The notes: generated from the sequence alone by a model not told the origin. A DNA stretch of 64,000 nucleotides from Begonia masoniana (GCA_022432975.1 CM039512.1:36953936-37017935); one strand, 5' to 3'. Positions 11,566 through 24,720 are shown, counted from the stretch's first letter. Numbers and translations are program-made.

Positions 11566-13428
11566 GATAGAAAAGTGAGGATTTAAAGACAAATATTTTC
11601 TTCCTCTCCTTCCTCCATCGTAGCCCTTCCATTTCTAGGGTTTCCTTCTTTTCCTCATCAACTTTTGCAAGAATTTTGAGGTAAGATTATTTGATGCTAA
11701 TACATTTAGGTGATCTTTTTAGAGGTTTTTAGAGTGTTTTGTGAGTCCAAATTTTTACTTTAGATGTTAGATTTCTTTCCCAAATTGATGATTTGGTTGT
11801 TTAATGACTTGGTTTAGGTGGTTTTTGTAAAGAAATTAAAGATTTGAAAGTAAGTTTGGAAACTTGGATTTTACAATTAAGGTGGCCGACTCTGTTTGTT
11901 GGTTTTTGGATTGGCTAAGTGATTTATTTGGTTAATTTGAGTGTTTCAATGGGTAGTAGGCATGTAGAGGTTTCCGAGTTGGGGTGGCACGTCGAAATGC
12001 GTTGAAAAATGAGAAAGTTATGGCCGTTTGTCTGTGGACGGTAAACATCGGGTTTGAGTGTTTAGGTTGAATTGCGATTTAGTTTTGGTTAGTTTAAGTT
12101 AAGAATTTCCTTAGGGTTTGTTAGGAATTACTAAGTTAAGTTTTCGTTATTTTAGGTGATCGAGCTATTGAATTATCGGACGAAGTGGACAATTGAAATT
12201 CGAGCAACCAGGTAAGTAGCAGATGAGTGTTTGTTGCCTTCGGGCCTATACCATAGAACGGTAGGGATTGTTTTCTTGTTGCTGTGTTTTAATTTGTGTC
12301 ATGCATCGTGTGTCATGCATCATTGTTTTCTAAACTACGAAACCACGTGTTTTGCGTGTGTGAGTGGTGAGGATGAAAGATAAGAATTGATATGCAACTT
12401 GGTCTCGAGCAGAATAGCTTCGTCGGGCAAGTGGCTCATTGAGCACCCCGCGAGGGATTTTACTCGAGATGCTATGCTAATTTATGTAATGTGTCGTGAG
12501 TATGAATGCCTCGACCTGTTCGTGATTGAAGGCACAATGAGGATTCTACGATCGATTGGGGGAGATTCGGTTGGCTGTAACCAAACTGTGTTAGGGCGTG
12601 TGCCTCTGGTCTTGCTCCGTGGATCAAGGCGTGGCTGTCCTGGACTGTGTGGGGGCGTGTGCCTACTTGATTCACCTGAAAGTGAAAGACAAATGTAACC
12701 GAAATGAAAAGAAAACAACAGAGTGTGTAGAAACTGCATCTTAGGGTTGAGTCGAGCATGTGTTGATGTGCTGTGCATTATTTCCCTACTTGCTAAGCGT
12801 TAGGCTTACTTTTTGTGTTCTGTGGTGTAGGTGACGAGTTCTTTACAGGTGAGGTATATGAGACAGCCGAGGATTAGGCCGCAGTCAGAGGAGTACGGAG
12901 TCCGCCGATGCAGGCTATTGTCGGGGCGTCTAGACCACTGTCTTCCTCGGGTAGTGTGGGAGGTGAATGTTTTGGTGTCAATGGTTTCGTTTGTAAATGT
13001 TTTGTACACGTTGGTTTTGAGAAAAAGTGGAAGTTTTAGTACGTCGTATTTATAAATATTTTCGTAACTATTTTGGAGATTTGGAAGTTAGTTGTGTTGT
13101 GGATATTGGGTGTATGTATTTGGGATTTTAAATTGGTTAGATTTCTGATTTTAATTGCAGGTTTTGGTTTATTGAATTTTAGGCGTTACGCCGCTGGTTT
13201 TGATTTTAAAATCAAGAACGTCAGGTTTAGATTCTCTATTTTTGTTATTAACCATTTTAAGTCGTTTTTCTAAAATTTTACGGGACATGAAGGTTGGGGT
13301 GTCGAGAGTATATGGTAAAAATTTTAGAATTTTTTGAAGTGTTCGGCTCGGAGAAATGTGAATGAAAAGTGGTAAAGGTCGGGTGGGGCAGCGCAGGGCG
13401 CGCAAGGTACAGGGCGTGCAAGGCGCGA

Positions 13429-13505
13429 ATGGCGAAGGCGATTGATCGAGATCGCCAGCCTCTCGGGCACTGTAGCACCCGAGAGGGTGGCGATCGATCA
13501 CCACT
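13429..13505. repeat. GATCGATC module with stem-loop near end of LTR A
   Basis: Two GCGATTGATCGAGATCGCC / GGCGATCGATCACC-like palindromes bracket a stem-loop at 13460-13485 (arms CTCTCGGG / CCCGAGAG, 10-base loop), about 200 bp inside the LTR end. The 3' LTR copy at about 28880-28965 has more perfect GATCGATC units. Confidence 0.75.
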
Positions 13506-13693
13506 GAGAGGAAAAAAAAAATTGTAAAATTTTCCTATTTCTAAATTATTTTACCCTGACATTTTCTGACGTATTTTGGGCACGTTTCCCAATAAATTCG
13601 AGGTTTACGAAATTATTTTAAACGTCGTTTTAAAAAAGGGATTGGTTAACAAAGTAGCACACCGAGCCGGGGCGGGTTCGGGGCGTTACAAGT

Positions 13694-13705
13694 TGGTATC
13701 AGAGC
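13694..13705 (+). promoter_or_regulatory. Primer binding site of A (tRNA-Met)
   Basis: TGGTATCAGAGC, three bases after the LTR end at 13690, complementary to the 3' end of initiator tRNA-Met. Confidence 0.9.
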
Positions 13706-13773
13706 AAAAGTGGTCAAGTCGTTCAAAGGATTACCCGACAATGCTAGCCGCCATACAACGTGCTTCACCGACT

Positions 13774-13834
13774 GTAAGTATTTCTTTATTTTTAATTAGT
13801 TCTTTTCTAAGATTAGATTTTCTAACCATTTCAG
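13774..13834 (+). other. Putative short leader intron of A
   Basis: GTAAGT at 13774 and a pyrimidine-rich stretch ending in CAG at 13832-13834 delimit 61 bases between primer site and gag ATG. Equivalent GTAAGT...AG segments of 60-66 bases occur at the same place in B, E and F. Splicing is inferred from the signals only, and 61 bases is near the lower size limit for plant introns. Confidence 0.4.
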
Positions 13835-13848
13835 GAATAGAATTAAAA

Positions 13849-16362
13849 ATGCCAAGAAACCCAGGACGACCAAGACGACCCGGACGACCTAGGAATGAAC
13901 CAAATGAACCTGAGCAACCTGAAGACCCTAATAAGCAACTCCGGGATCTACTCAATGTGCAATCACAGTTGTTGGGATTTTTTATGAATCAAGGGCTACC
14001 GGGAAATTTGACAGCAGGGTCCGGCTCTGGAGCGAGCTCAAGTGGAGAATGGTTTAGAAGATTAAAGCCTCCGGCATTCGAAGGACGTTTGACCGATCCG
14101 ATAGCAGCTGAAAGTTGGATATGTACTGTTGAGAACATGTTTAATGTTGTGGAGGTGGAAGAAGAAAATAAAGTGAAATGTGCTACTTTCCACCTGTCGA
14201 GCAGTGCCCAAAGCTGGTGGGTAGAATATATTCAACAGTTTGAATTTCTGTCCCGATTTGCCAGCCATCTGGTTAGCAAGGAGGAATATAAAATCTTTCA
14301 GTTTGTGCAAGGTTTGAAGCCGGAAATTGAAATGCTGGTGAAGACCTTTGGGATTGATGGCATATCATTTAACCGTGTGGTGGCTAAAGCTCTGGAGGTG
14401 GAGGCAACTGCTAGTAAAATTCTTAAACCTACTGAAGCACCAAAACGGATGTTTAAAGATATTACTGCACAGTTTAGTCGAGGTGGATTATCTTCGCAGT
14501 TTCAGGGTACTAAGCAACCGGGAGGAAATTTGAAAGATCAGAGGAGTGGCAAGAAGCCACAACAACAACAAAAGAAATTGTTTCTGCAGTGTCCAAAGTG
14601 CCTGAAGTCTCACCCTGGAGAGTGTGGGCAGTACGACGGTAAATGCTTCAATTACTTTGAGTCTGGCCATATGTTTTGAGACTGCCCGAAGCTGAAAGTT
14701 CTTCGATGTTTTAATTGCAACAAACCTGGTCACATGGCAAAGGATTGCCCTACAGTGAAGAAAGAACCAGTCAAGGCAATGCCCAGAATCTTCGCTATGA
14801 TAGAGCCAGAGGGAGAGGATCGAGCTGCTGTTATTTCAGGTACTGTAATTGTTAATTCAGAGCTAGCTTTTACATTGATAGATTTAGGGGCATCCCATTC
14901 GTTTGTAGCAGTAGCATTTGTAGTAAAGTTTAATTTAGAAGTGAAGCCAGCTGGGTGTATGTTCGATGTGTTCTTACCATCTGGAGAGCGTCTATATTCA
15001 GACCAGGTCATACTGGATATTCTGATAGCAGTTGGAAAGAAGCAGCTTCCAGCTACTTTGATAGTTATGGGGATCACCGGGTATGATGTTATACTCGGTA
15101 TGGATTGGCTATTCCAACACCATGCCACGATCGATTGCAGAGCGGGGACTGTTAATTTTCATCCTCCGAATGGTGAGAAGCTTACATTACAGTCTTTGAG
15201 GGGTGTATAGAAGCTTTCAGTTATGGTGGCGCTCGATGCTCGGGGATCTCCTAGTGGTGAGTTTGTCTATTTTCTTGCAACTATAGTAGATTCTCAGTCT
15301 TTGGTAGAAGTTAAACCTCAGGATGTCTTAGTTGTACGAGAGTTTCCCGAGGTGTTCCTGGAAGATTTTCTTGGTCTACCTCCGGACCGGGAAATCGAGT
15401 TTGCCATTGACACGTATCCTGGAGCTGAGCCTGTTTCGAAGAATCCTTATAGGTTAGCTCCTCCTGAGTTAAAAGAATTGAATAAGCAGTTGGAGGAACT
15501 GGTTGACAAAGGCTTTATACTCCCTAGTTTCTCGCCTTGGGGAGTGCCCGTGTTATTTGTGAAAAAGAAGGACGGGTCGTTTCGAATGTGTGTTGATTAC
15601 TGGGAGTCGAACAAGCTAACGGTTAAGAATAAGTATCCGTTACCAAGGATTGATGACCTATTTGATCAGCTTCAGGGAGCCCGGATATTTTCTAAGATTG
15701 ATCTGAGATTGGGGTATTACCAGTTAAAGGTTAAGTCACAGGATATCCCAAAGATAGCTTTCCGGACTCGGTATGGACATTATGAGTTTTTGGTTATGTC
15801 GTTTGGTTTGACGAATGCTCCAGCTGCATTTATGGACCTGATGAATCGAGTGTTCAAAGAGTATCTCGATAAATTCGTGATTGTGTTTATCGATGACAGT
15901 TTGGTTTATTCCCGTGATGAGGAGGAGCATAAGGAGCATCTGAGGATAGTTCTGGAATTTTTGAGGCGGCATCAGTTATATGCCAAGTTTTTGAAGTGCG
16001 ACTTTTGGTTGACTAAGGTGCATTTTCTTGGTCACGTAATTTCTGGTGGTGGAATATAAGTGGACCCGGCTAAGATTCAGTCGATTAATGATTGGCCTCA
16101 ACCGAAGAATGTTAGTGAGATTCAGAGTTTTCTGGGGTTAGCTGGCTATTATAGAAGATTTATCGAAGGGTTTTCGAAAATAGCAGCACCTATGACTCGT
16201 TTGACACGAAAAGACATGAAGTATGAATGGTCAGAAGAGTGTGAGCTAAGCTTTCAGACGTTGAAGCAGAAATTGACTACAGCTCCGGTTCTGACATTGC
16301 CTGTAGCCGAGGAGAAGTTTTATATTTATTGTGATGCCTCTCGGATTGGTTTGGGTTGTGTG
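13849..16362 (+). pseudogene. gag-protease-RT-RNase H (first part) of element A, broken by stops
   Basis: One reading frame runs from ATG at 13849 (MPRNPGRPRRPGRPRN, proline/arginine-rich) through gag, zinc knuckles, protease, RT and the start of RNase H, up to the B insertion point. In-frame stops are at 14677 (TGA), 15208 (TAG) and 16057 (TAA), with no frameshift. Gag lacks roughly 45 capsid residues found in E, B and F, since SWW is followed almost at once by YIQQFEFLSRFA. Two knuckle-like motifs lie near 14598-14755; the one at 14644-14685 has lost a cysteine and is cut by the first stop, while CFNCNKPGHMAKDC is complete. The protease motif is LIDLGASHSF, altered at the position after Asp. 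The RT active site is FIDDSLVYS near 15888. RNase H continues in the same frame at 24812. It is non-functional as it stands. Confidence 0.9.
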
Positions 16363-18895
16363 TGTAATACCCGAGTGTACGGAATATTAGTATTTTAAAG
16401 TAAATGGCATTTTGTAATTATGTCAAATCAAGTCTATTTTACGAAAAGAAAGCGTTATTACGATCCAAATGATTAATAAGGATTTTAAGAAAATTTCGGA
16501 AATTTTAGGAGTTTAACGCTAATTTTACAAGAATTACGTTTATCGTAATATAAAGGATACTTTCGTAAAAATAGTAAACAAGGTTCGAATTGCGAACGGA
16601 CAGTTTTAATGGAACCCTGATAATAAGTTGGAGTTATTGGTGAAATAAGAGAGTTTAGAGAAACCGAATCGTCGGGTAATTAATGAAACAAAGGGCGAAA
16701 CAAATAGAAACTCAAATAAAGGACGAAACGGTAATTTACAAAGTCAAAAATGTTAATTAAAAACAAAATTTTTTCTCTCTTCTCCCTCATTCATGATTTC
16801 TCTCTCGCTCCCCTGCGAACTCTCTCCCTCCTCCAGCGACTCACGGCGATTCTCCCTTCCGACGGCTAGTTCCTCCTCCAACGACTTCCGTTCTTCACGA
16901 TTTCTTCCCCAAACTCGACCCTAGGTACGATTCTAAGGTTTTAGGAAAATTTATTTCGATTTTTACGAAGTTTAAACAATTAGGGTTCATTTAGGGTTTC
17001 GTAAAAACGTGGTTTAGGGCTAGAAATCGATAGGTTTTGCCTTAGTTGTGAATATAATGGACGTATTGAACGTTATTGGACGAAGTTAAGTCGATTTATG
17101 AGAAATGTTAAAGTTTGAGAATTTTAGGGTTTTTCGGAAAAAACTCGTTAATGGAAATTTTGAGGTATCGAGCATGGAATGCTTGATAAAATGCTTCAAT
17201 GAATCAAATTAGGGCTTTAAGGAATTTCCTTAGTTAAGGTTTCGTTAAATTTGGACGTTTAATAGTTTAAACTCGTTTTAGTGACAAAATTGTGAAATTT
17301 CTTTAGGTGAACAACGCTCGTGGATGGAGCTTGGATTTCAACGGACACGAGGTAAGTTCTCGTGACTTACTCTGGCCGATAGGCCTACACCGTACGTCGA
17401 AGTCGTCTCGAGGAGTTTGGTGACGTGTTTGTTTAAATTGCTTTGGTTGGGTAGTTTAGGTTCAGTTGTTCTTTAGGCTGTTTCCTATAGTGTTTTGATG
17501 GTATTTGTAGTGTTTTGATGGTATGCTCCTTATGTATGTTTATATTTATATTGAACTGTTCATGCATCATGGTTTTAAAAATGTCATGAAAATGAATTTA
17601 TGCACGGATTTCATGAAAAGAACATGCATGTAAAGGCAAGTAAAGTATCACAGTAAACAACCATGACATGGGGTTATCGGGGATGAGGTTCAGACCTGCG
17701 TTCCGTGGTAAGCAGGTTTTCCTCCCTTTAGATGGTGTGGGCTGTCTAACTGTTGGAGGTGCCCTATCCATCTGTCGAGCGTTTCCGATAACCATAGACT
17801 GACACGTACTGATATATGAAATGACATGGACGGTTTTCATAGCATTGAGCATACATGATCATGCATTAGCATTTACGTAGAACTTGCTGAGATTTTTATC
17901 TCATAGGTGTGTTTATGGTGTAGGTGATCTTGACATAGGTGATGACGAGATCCCTCCACCCGAGGAATGATGCAGTTGAAGGAGTATGCCACATGGGAGT
18001 GCGTTGGGCAGTCGATGCTTCTTTTGACCCGTGGGGGAAGTAAGTGTATGTTTTGGGAACACGGTAGTTAGATAAAATTGTATAGTTGAACATATTAGGA
18101 TGCTTGGATCTGATTAGTTGATAGGTTACGTTTTGATGTTTTTAAACGTTTTGGTAAATTGAATTTATAAAACGTTTTGTTAAGATTTTATCTAGATTTT
18201 TATGAACTGCTTGGTGATTTTAGCAAGAGGAAATGTTTGGTTTTCAAACGGAACCACGCAGTTCGTTTTCATGAAAATGTACTTGGTTTTAATTGCGTTT
18301 TGAGTCGTTTGTTTTGGGTGATTGGCGAAGTGTGAAATGGGTGAGATTTGAGCGATTGTACGTTACGTGTTTATGGTGTAGAGTATGTTGAAATTTTAGT
18401 GTATGATATGTTTATATGAATGCAAGGAAAAGAAAGAAGGAAAGAGGAAAAAAAAAAGGAGAGGAGGCAGAACACTTGGCGACTGATCGCCAAGAGGGGC
18501 GATTGGTCACCAAGGAGGATCGCCACTCCCTGGATTTTTCTAGGGAGTGTGGCGATTGGTCGCCACAGTGAGGGGAGATCATTCGCCCCTCCATATTTTT
18601 GTGGTGGCGATCGATCGCCCCTCTCCTCCTTTGGCCGATTGATGTTTTTGTCCCTCCAAGCATTGGCCGATGATTTTTGGTTGTTTTAAATTGTTTTTAT
18701 AATTGTTTTTAACTTTTTTTTATGGTTTTCATTTAAGTGTTTACTAGGTTAACCTTAATGGTTTTGAAAATAGCTCTGAGCGATTTTTAACGATTTCAAT
18801 TCCGCTTAACATCTTAAAGTTTTTAAGTATAAAATTTATATATATATATATATATATACTACTGGAAAAATAGGAATAGTGTAAGGGTCGTTACA
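16363..18895 (+). repeat. 5' LTR of element B
   Basis: A 2533-bp LTR, TGTAATACCC to GGGTCGTTACA. It holds a GATCGATC/stem-loop cluster (18475-18630), the family block GGTGTAGGTGATCTTGAC followed by CCTCCACCCGAGG near 17920-17970, and a (TA)n tract at about 18838-18859. The 3' LTR matches it from about 16790 onward. Confidence 0.92.
18475..18630. repeat. GATC-palindrome cluster with stem-loop in 5' LTR of B
   Basis: Units such as GGCGACTGATCGCC and GGCGATCGATCGCC surround a stem-loop at 18524-18549 (outer arms CACTCCCT / AGGGAGTG). In the 3' LTR, the corresponding hairpin at 24418-24443 has perfect 11-bp arms CACTCCCTGGA / TCCAGGGAGTG and a TTTT loop. Confidence 0.75.
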
Positions 18896-18900
18896 ACTTA

Positions 18901-18912
18901 TGGTATCAGAGC
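18901..18912 (+). promoter_or_regulatory. Primer binding site of B (tRNA-Met)
   Basis: TGGTATCAGAGC, five bases after the 5' LTR end, followed by a CCCCC run as in C. Confidence 0.9.
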
Positions 18913-18983
18913 CCCCGGGTTTTAAAAACGGTTCTGTAGACTGCTCGACTGCACAGCCACTACGCGGACATCCTTCCTCAAAT

Positions 18984-19049
18984 GTAAGTATGTTTATATG
19001 TTTTCTTTATGTTCGGTTTCTTAGAATTGTGTGCTTTTAACCTTGATAG
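18984..19049 (+). other. Putative short leader intron of B
   Basis: GTAAGT at 18984 to TAG at 19047-19049, 66 bases, 13 bases before the gag ATG at 19063. Its position and donor match A, E and F. Confidence 0.4.
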
Positions 19050-19062
19050 GAATTATATAAAT

Positions 19063-22000
19063 ATGGTGCGTCGAGAAAACGATCGAGATGACCGAGACGA
19101 TACAATAGACACTCTTAAGGACTTTATTGCTCAATAGTCCCAACATATGGAGCGTCAGACCCAACAAATGGAGAGGCAGGCCCAGCAACTAAGTACCCTA
19201 ATAGACCGTGAGGGAGTTAGAGCTCGAGAGACAGCGACTCAGGGTAACCGAGGGATGGAAAGATTTCAGAGGCTCCAACCTCGTGTGTTCAACGGACAGT
19301 CTATGGATCCCTCTTCAGCCGAGGAGTGGATTCGAACCATGGAGGACATGCTGGCCTTTGTAAGCATTGAGGATGGAGAGAAGGTTTCATTGGTTAGCTA
19401 CCACTTAGCGTTGGATGCCCAATTTTGGTGGGATTCGATCAAGACAACCACCGACATGACTATTATGAGTTGGGAGCGCTTCAAGATGATATTTTATGAC
19501 AAATACTTCAGCCATACAGTGCGGGAGGCGAAGATGGTGGAGTTTATGGAGATGCGGCAGATTGGTTCGATTGCCGAGTATGTGAGGAGGTTTGAGGCAC
19601 TGTCACGATTCGCGCCACGTCAAGTCAGTGTCAATGAGGACAAGGTACGCCGATTTGTACAGGGGCTTGGCCAAGAAATTCGGAAGAGTCTTACAATATC
19701 AGGGGTGCGGAATATATCCTATGATGAGATAGTGGCCAGAGCACTAGAGATTGAGACTGTAGATCAGAGTTCAGTTAAACCGAGGGAGCCAGCTAGAGGG
19801 TTCTTTTGGGAGATACAGCCACGACCTCAGAATAAAGGCTGGCAACCGAGGGCACAGCCACAGCAACAACAACAACGGGGCGTTAAAAGGCCCTTAGAGG
19901 GAGGCAATGATCGTGGGAAAGGCAAGCATGTCAAAGGGGCTGCACAGAAACCTGTTTGTCCTAAGTGCCAGAAGGAACATTATGGCGATTGTCGATTGCG
20001 CACGAACAGTTGTTATAGATGTGGAGAGGTCGGCCATTTTGCTCAGAATTGTCCAAGGGCGGCTACTGATCAGAGGAGAGTGACCCTGAGGATCTTTGCA
20101 TTTATCGAGCCTGGTGATATTGATGATGAGGCTCAGCCTTCCGTGATAGTAGGTACTATTCTGATTTCGGGCGTAGCTGTATTTTCTTTGATAGAAACTG
20201 GGGCTACGCACTCTTTTGTTTCCACTGCATGCGTGTCTAGACTGAAGCTTGTGCTTGAGTTAGCAGAATGTGAATATAGTGTGATGCTACCTTCAGAAGA
20301 GAGTATGCAGTCAGGTTAGGTCGTCCAAGGCAATATTGTCTCAGTTGGGAACAGTACCCTTTATGCTCACTTGATTGTTATGGGTATAGAGATTTATGAT
20401 GTCATCTTAGGGATGGACTGGCTATCACAGCACTTCGCCACCATCGATTGTCGATCTGGGATTGTGACATTTTGGCCCCCGGGTAAAGCAGAGTTTTCTT
20501 ATCAGGCGATGAACCGATTGAGTGGATCGCCTATTTCTTATTCCATGAAGGTCAACGAGCAGTTTAAAGGTGAGTGCTCTATTTATTTGGCCACAGTAGT
20601 TGATATTCAGTTGCTCAGCAAAGTAAAGCCGAGTGACATTCCTATAGTCAGAGAATTCTCTGAGATATTCCTTGACGATCTTCCCAAATTACCACCGGAC
20701 AGGGAGATCAAATTTTTTATTGATGTATATCCTAGCTCCGCGCCAGTGTCTAAGAATCCATACAAATTGGCGCCCGCTGAATTGAGAGAGTTGAAAGCTC
20801 AGCTAGAGGAGTTACTGGATAAGGGTTTCATCCGACCTAGTTTTTCTCCCTGGGGTGCGCTCGTTCTATTCGTCAAGAAGAAAGACGGGACTCTCAGGAT
20901 GTGCGTGGATTACAGGGAGCTGAATAAACTCACAGTGAAGAATAAGTATTCACTGCCTCGGATAGATGGTTTATTTGATCAACTGCAGGGTGCCCGAGTG
21001 TTTTTCAGGATTGACCTACGCTCGGGTTATTATCAGTTGAAGGTCCGGAAGGAGGATATTCAGAAGATGGCGTTCCAAACGAGGTATGGGCATTATGAGT
21101 TCCTAGTTATGTCTTTTGGACTTACTAATGCCCCTGCAGCGTTTATGGACTTAATGAACCGTGTATTCAAGGAGTACCTGGAAAAATTCGTTGTCGTTTT
21201 CATCGACGATATTCTAGGAGCATGAAGAGCAATTGAGGATTGTTCTCGGAATTTTACAACGACACCAGCTTTATCCTAAGTTCTCTAAATGCAAGTTTTG
21301 GCTAGATAGGGTCAGTTTTCTGGGCCATATCATATCACAAGAAGGAGTTTCTGTGGATCCGAGTAAGATTCAGGTGGTTAGAGATTGGCCATAGCCTAAG
21401 AACGTGCGGGAGGTACGTGGATTTCTCGGGTTGGCTGGTTATTATCGGAAGTTCATAGAGGGATTTTTGAAGATTGCAGTTCCTCTTTAACGCTTGACTC
21501 GGAAGAACGAGAAGTTTATATGGTCGGCTGCTTGTGATAACAGTTTTATGGAGTTGAAGCAGAAGTTGACCACAACTCCGGTTCTAACGCTACCTGTCGA
21601 AGGTATGAGATTCAGTATTTACTGTGATGCGTCTGGAGTTGGACTCGATTGTGTATTGATGCAGGAAGGAAAGGTTATTGCGTATGCTTCTCGACAGTTG
21701 AAGCCGTATGAGCAGAATTATCCTACACACGACCTGGAGTTAGCAGCAGTGGTCATCGCACTAAAAATATGGAGGTATTATTTATATGGGTAGAAGTGCG
21801 AGATATTGTCGGACCACAAGAGCTTGAAGTATTTATTTACGCAAAAGGAGCTTAACATAAGGCAGCGGAGATGGCTGGAATTTGTTAAAGACTACGAGTT
21901 TGAAATCAAGTACCATCCAGGAAAGGCGAATAAAGTCGCTGATGCTTTGAGCCGAATGCCTACTGCGAGTCAGCCTTCACTTGCAGCGTTGTCAGTTACA

Positions 22001-22680
22001 TTGCAGTCTGAGATCGAGAGGTTTGATGTGGAGATTGTGGCAGAGTTATCCAGTATGCTCACCAACATTTCTCTCAGGCCGACTATTCTGGATAAGATAC
22101 GCGAAACTCAGCAGAATGATATGGAGTGTGAGGAGCTTCGATTGAGCATGACATCTAGAGACGTGTCTAAATTCAACTTGTCAGATGACGGTATTCTGAA
22201 GTTTAGGCATAGGTGGTACGTGCCTAACAATGAGGAGTTGAAGAAAGAGATTTTGGCCGAAGCACATTCTTCAGCTTATTCTGTGCACTCGGGAAGTACC
22301 AAGATGTACCGGGATTTAAGACAACATTTCTGGTGGCCGAACATAAAGAGAGAGGTCGCCAAGTATGTTGAGACATGTTTAGTTTTTCAACAGGTTAAGG
22401 CAGAACATCAGAGGCCGGCCGGAACATTACAGCCACTGCCGATTCCGGAGTAGAAATGGGAGGAAATCTCCATGTATTTTATTGTGGGGCTCCCGAGGAC
22501 GACGAAGGGTCATGACGGTATCGGGAAGATGGCATATCGACTTCAGCTTCCAGCTGCCATAGAAGGCATCCACGACGTGTTCCACGTGTCTATGCTTCGG
22601 AAGTGTTTGCGCGATCCATCGCATATCGAAGTACAGCCTACCTTAACTTATGTGGAGAAGCCTGTACGTATATTAGAGTC
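19063..22680 (+). pseudogene. gag-pol of element B, broken and missing the integrase core
   Basis: The start is ATG at 19063 (MVRRENDRDD). The first in-frame stop, TAG, is at 19135, and the frame continues through capsid, CYRCGEVGHFAQNC knuckle and protease. A TAG at 20317 falls just after the protease active-site region, where LIETGATHSF carries Glu at the catalytic Asp position. RT follows to FIDDIL, where a small deletion near 21215 shifts the frame. RNase H and the integrase zinc-binding region continue in the shifted frame, with further stops near 21393, 21488, 21791 and 22451. After PRTTKGHDGI the sequence jumps to a C-terminal integrase motif (GKMAYRLQLPA), removing most of the DDE core, and ends within the region before the chromodomain at a junction with LTR sequence at about 22681. 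Non-functional. Confidence 0.9.
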
Positions 22681-24720
22681 TTCCATCATTCACGATTTCC
22701 CTCTCTCTCCCCTGCGAACTCTCTCCCTCCTCCGGCGACTCACGGCGATTCTCCCTTCCGACGGCTGGTTCCTCCTCCAACGACTTCCGTTCTTCGCAAT
22801 TTCTTCCTCAAACTCGACCCTAGGTACGATTCTAAGGTTTTAGGAAAGTTTATTTCAATTTTTACAAAGTTTAAACGATTAGGGTTCGTTTAGGGTTCGT
22901 AAAAAACGTGGTTTATGACTAGAAATCGATAGGTTTACCTTAGTTGTGAATATAATGGACGTATTGAATGTTATTGGACGAAGTTAAGTCGATTTATGAG
23001 AAATGTTAAAGTTTGAGAATTTTAGGGGTTTTCAGAAAAAACTCGTTAATAGAAATTTTGAGGTATCGAGCATGGAATGCTCGATAAAATGCTTCAATGA
23101 ATCAAATTAGGGCTTTAAGGAATTTCCTTAGTTAAGGTTTCGTTAAATTTAGACGTTTAATAGGTTAAACTCGTTTTAACGACAAAATTGTGAAATTTCC
23201 TTAACAACGCTCGTGGACGGAGCTTGGATTTCAACGGATACGAGGTAAGTTCTCGTGACTTACTCTGGCCGATAGGCCTACTCCGTACGTTGAAGTCGTC
23301 TCGAGGAGTTTTGGTGATGTGTTTGTTTAAATTGCTTTGGTTGGGTAGTTTAGGTTCAGTTGTTCTTTAGGTTGTTTGCTATAGTGTTTTGATGGTATTT
23401 GTAGTGTTTTGATGGTATGCTCCTTATGTATGTTTATGTTTATATTGAACTGTTCATGCATCATGGTTTTAAAAATGTCATGAAAATGAATTTATGCAAG
23501 GATTTCATGAAAAGAACATGCATGTAAAGGCAAGTAAAGTATCACAGTAAACAACCATGACATGGGGTTATCGGGGATGAGGTTCAGACCTGGCATTCCG
23601 TGGTGAGCGGGTTTTCCACCCTTCAGATGGTGTGGGTTGTCTAACCGCTGGACGTGCCCTATCCATCTGTCAAGCGTTTCCGATAACCATAGACTGACAC
23701 GTAATGATATATGAAATGACATGGACAGTTTTGATAGCATTGAGCATACATGATCATGCATTAGCATTTACGTAGAACTTGCTGAGATTTTTATCTCATA
23801 GGTGTGTTTATGGTGTAGGTGATCTTGACATAGGTGAGGACGAGATCCCTCCACCCGAGGAGTGATGCAGTTGAAGGAAGATGACACGTGAGAGTGCGCT
23901 GGGCAGTCGATGCTTCTTTTGACCCGTGGGGAAAGTAAGCGTATGTTTTGGGAACACGGTAGTTAGATAAAATTGTATAGTTGAACATATTAGGATGCTT
24001 GGATCTGATTAGTTGATAGGTTACGTTTTGATGTTTTTAAACGTTTTGGTATATTGAATTTATAAAACATTTTGTTAAGATTTTATCTAGATTTTTATGA
24101 ACTGCTTGGTGATTTTAGCAGGAGGAAATATTTGGTTTTAAAACAGAACCACGCAGTTCGTTTTCATGAAAATGTACTTGGTTTTAATTGCGTTTTGAGT
24201 CGTTTAATTTGGGTTATTGGCGAAGTGTGAAATGGGTGAGATTTGAGCGATTGTACGTTACGTGTTTATGGTGTAGAGTATGTTGAAATTTTAGTGTATG
24301 ATATGTTTATATGAATGCAAGGAAAAGAAAGAAGGAAAGAGGAAAAAAAAACGAGAGGAGGCAGAACACTTGGCGACTGATCGCCAAGAGGGGCGATTGG
24401 TCACCAAGGAGGATCGCCACTCCCTGGATTTTTCCAGGGAGTGTGGCGATTGGTCGCCACAGTGAGGGGCGATCATTCACCCCTCCATATTTTTGTGGTG
24501 GCGATCGATCGCCCCTCTCCTCCTTTTGCTGATTGACGTTTTTGTCCCTCCAAGCATTGGCCGATGATTTTTGGTTGTTTTAAATTGTTTTTATAATTGT
24601 TTTAACTTTTTTTTATGGTTTTCATTTAAGTGTTTACTAAGTTAACCTTAATGGTTTTGAAAATAGTTCTGAGCAATTTTTAACGATTTCAATTCCACTT
24701 AACATCTTAAAGTTTTTAAG

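Larger units (their letters stand above)
8712..13690 (+). repeat. 5' LTR of element A (split by S2)
   Basis: LTR sequence is at 8712-8733 and resumes at 11253, ending TTCGGGGCGTTACA at 13690. About 2.46 kb remains after removing S2, against 2436 bp for the 3' LTR at 26709-29144. The two copies are closely similar by eye, with scattered substitutions and small indels. It contains a TATA-like box, a short GATCGATC/stem-loop module near its end, and several short open frames that also recur in the 3' LTR and are not regarded as genes. Confidence 0.9.

Noticed and set aside
12387..13504. Open frames of 66-111 codons in LTR A, repeated at 27927-28957
   Set aside because: They recur because the two LTRs are copies, and the frames differ in length between copies, which argues against coding constraint.
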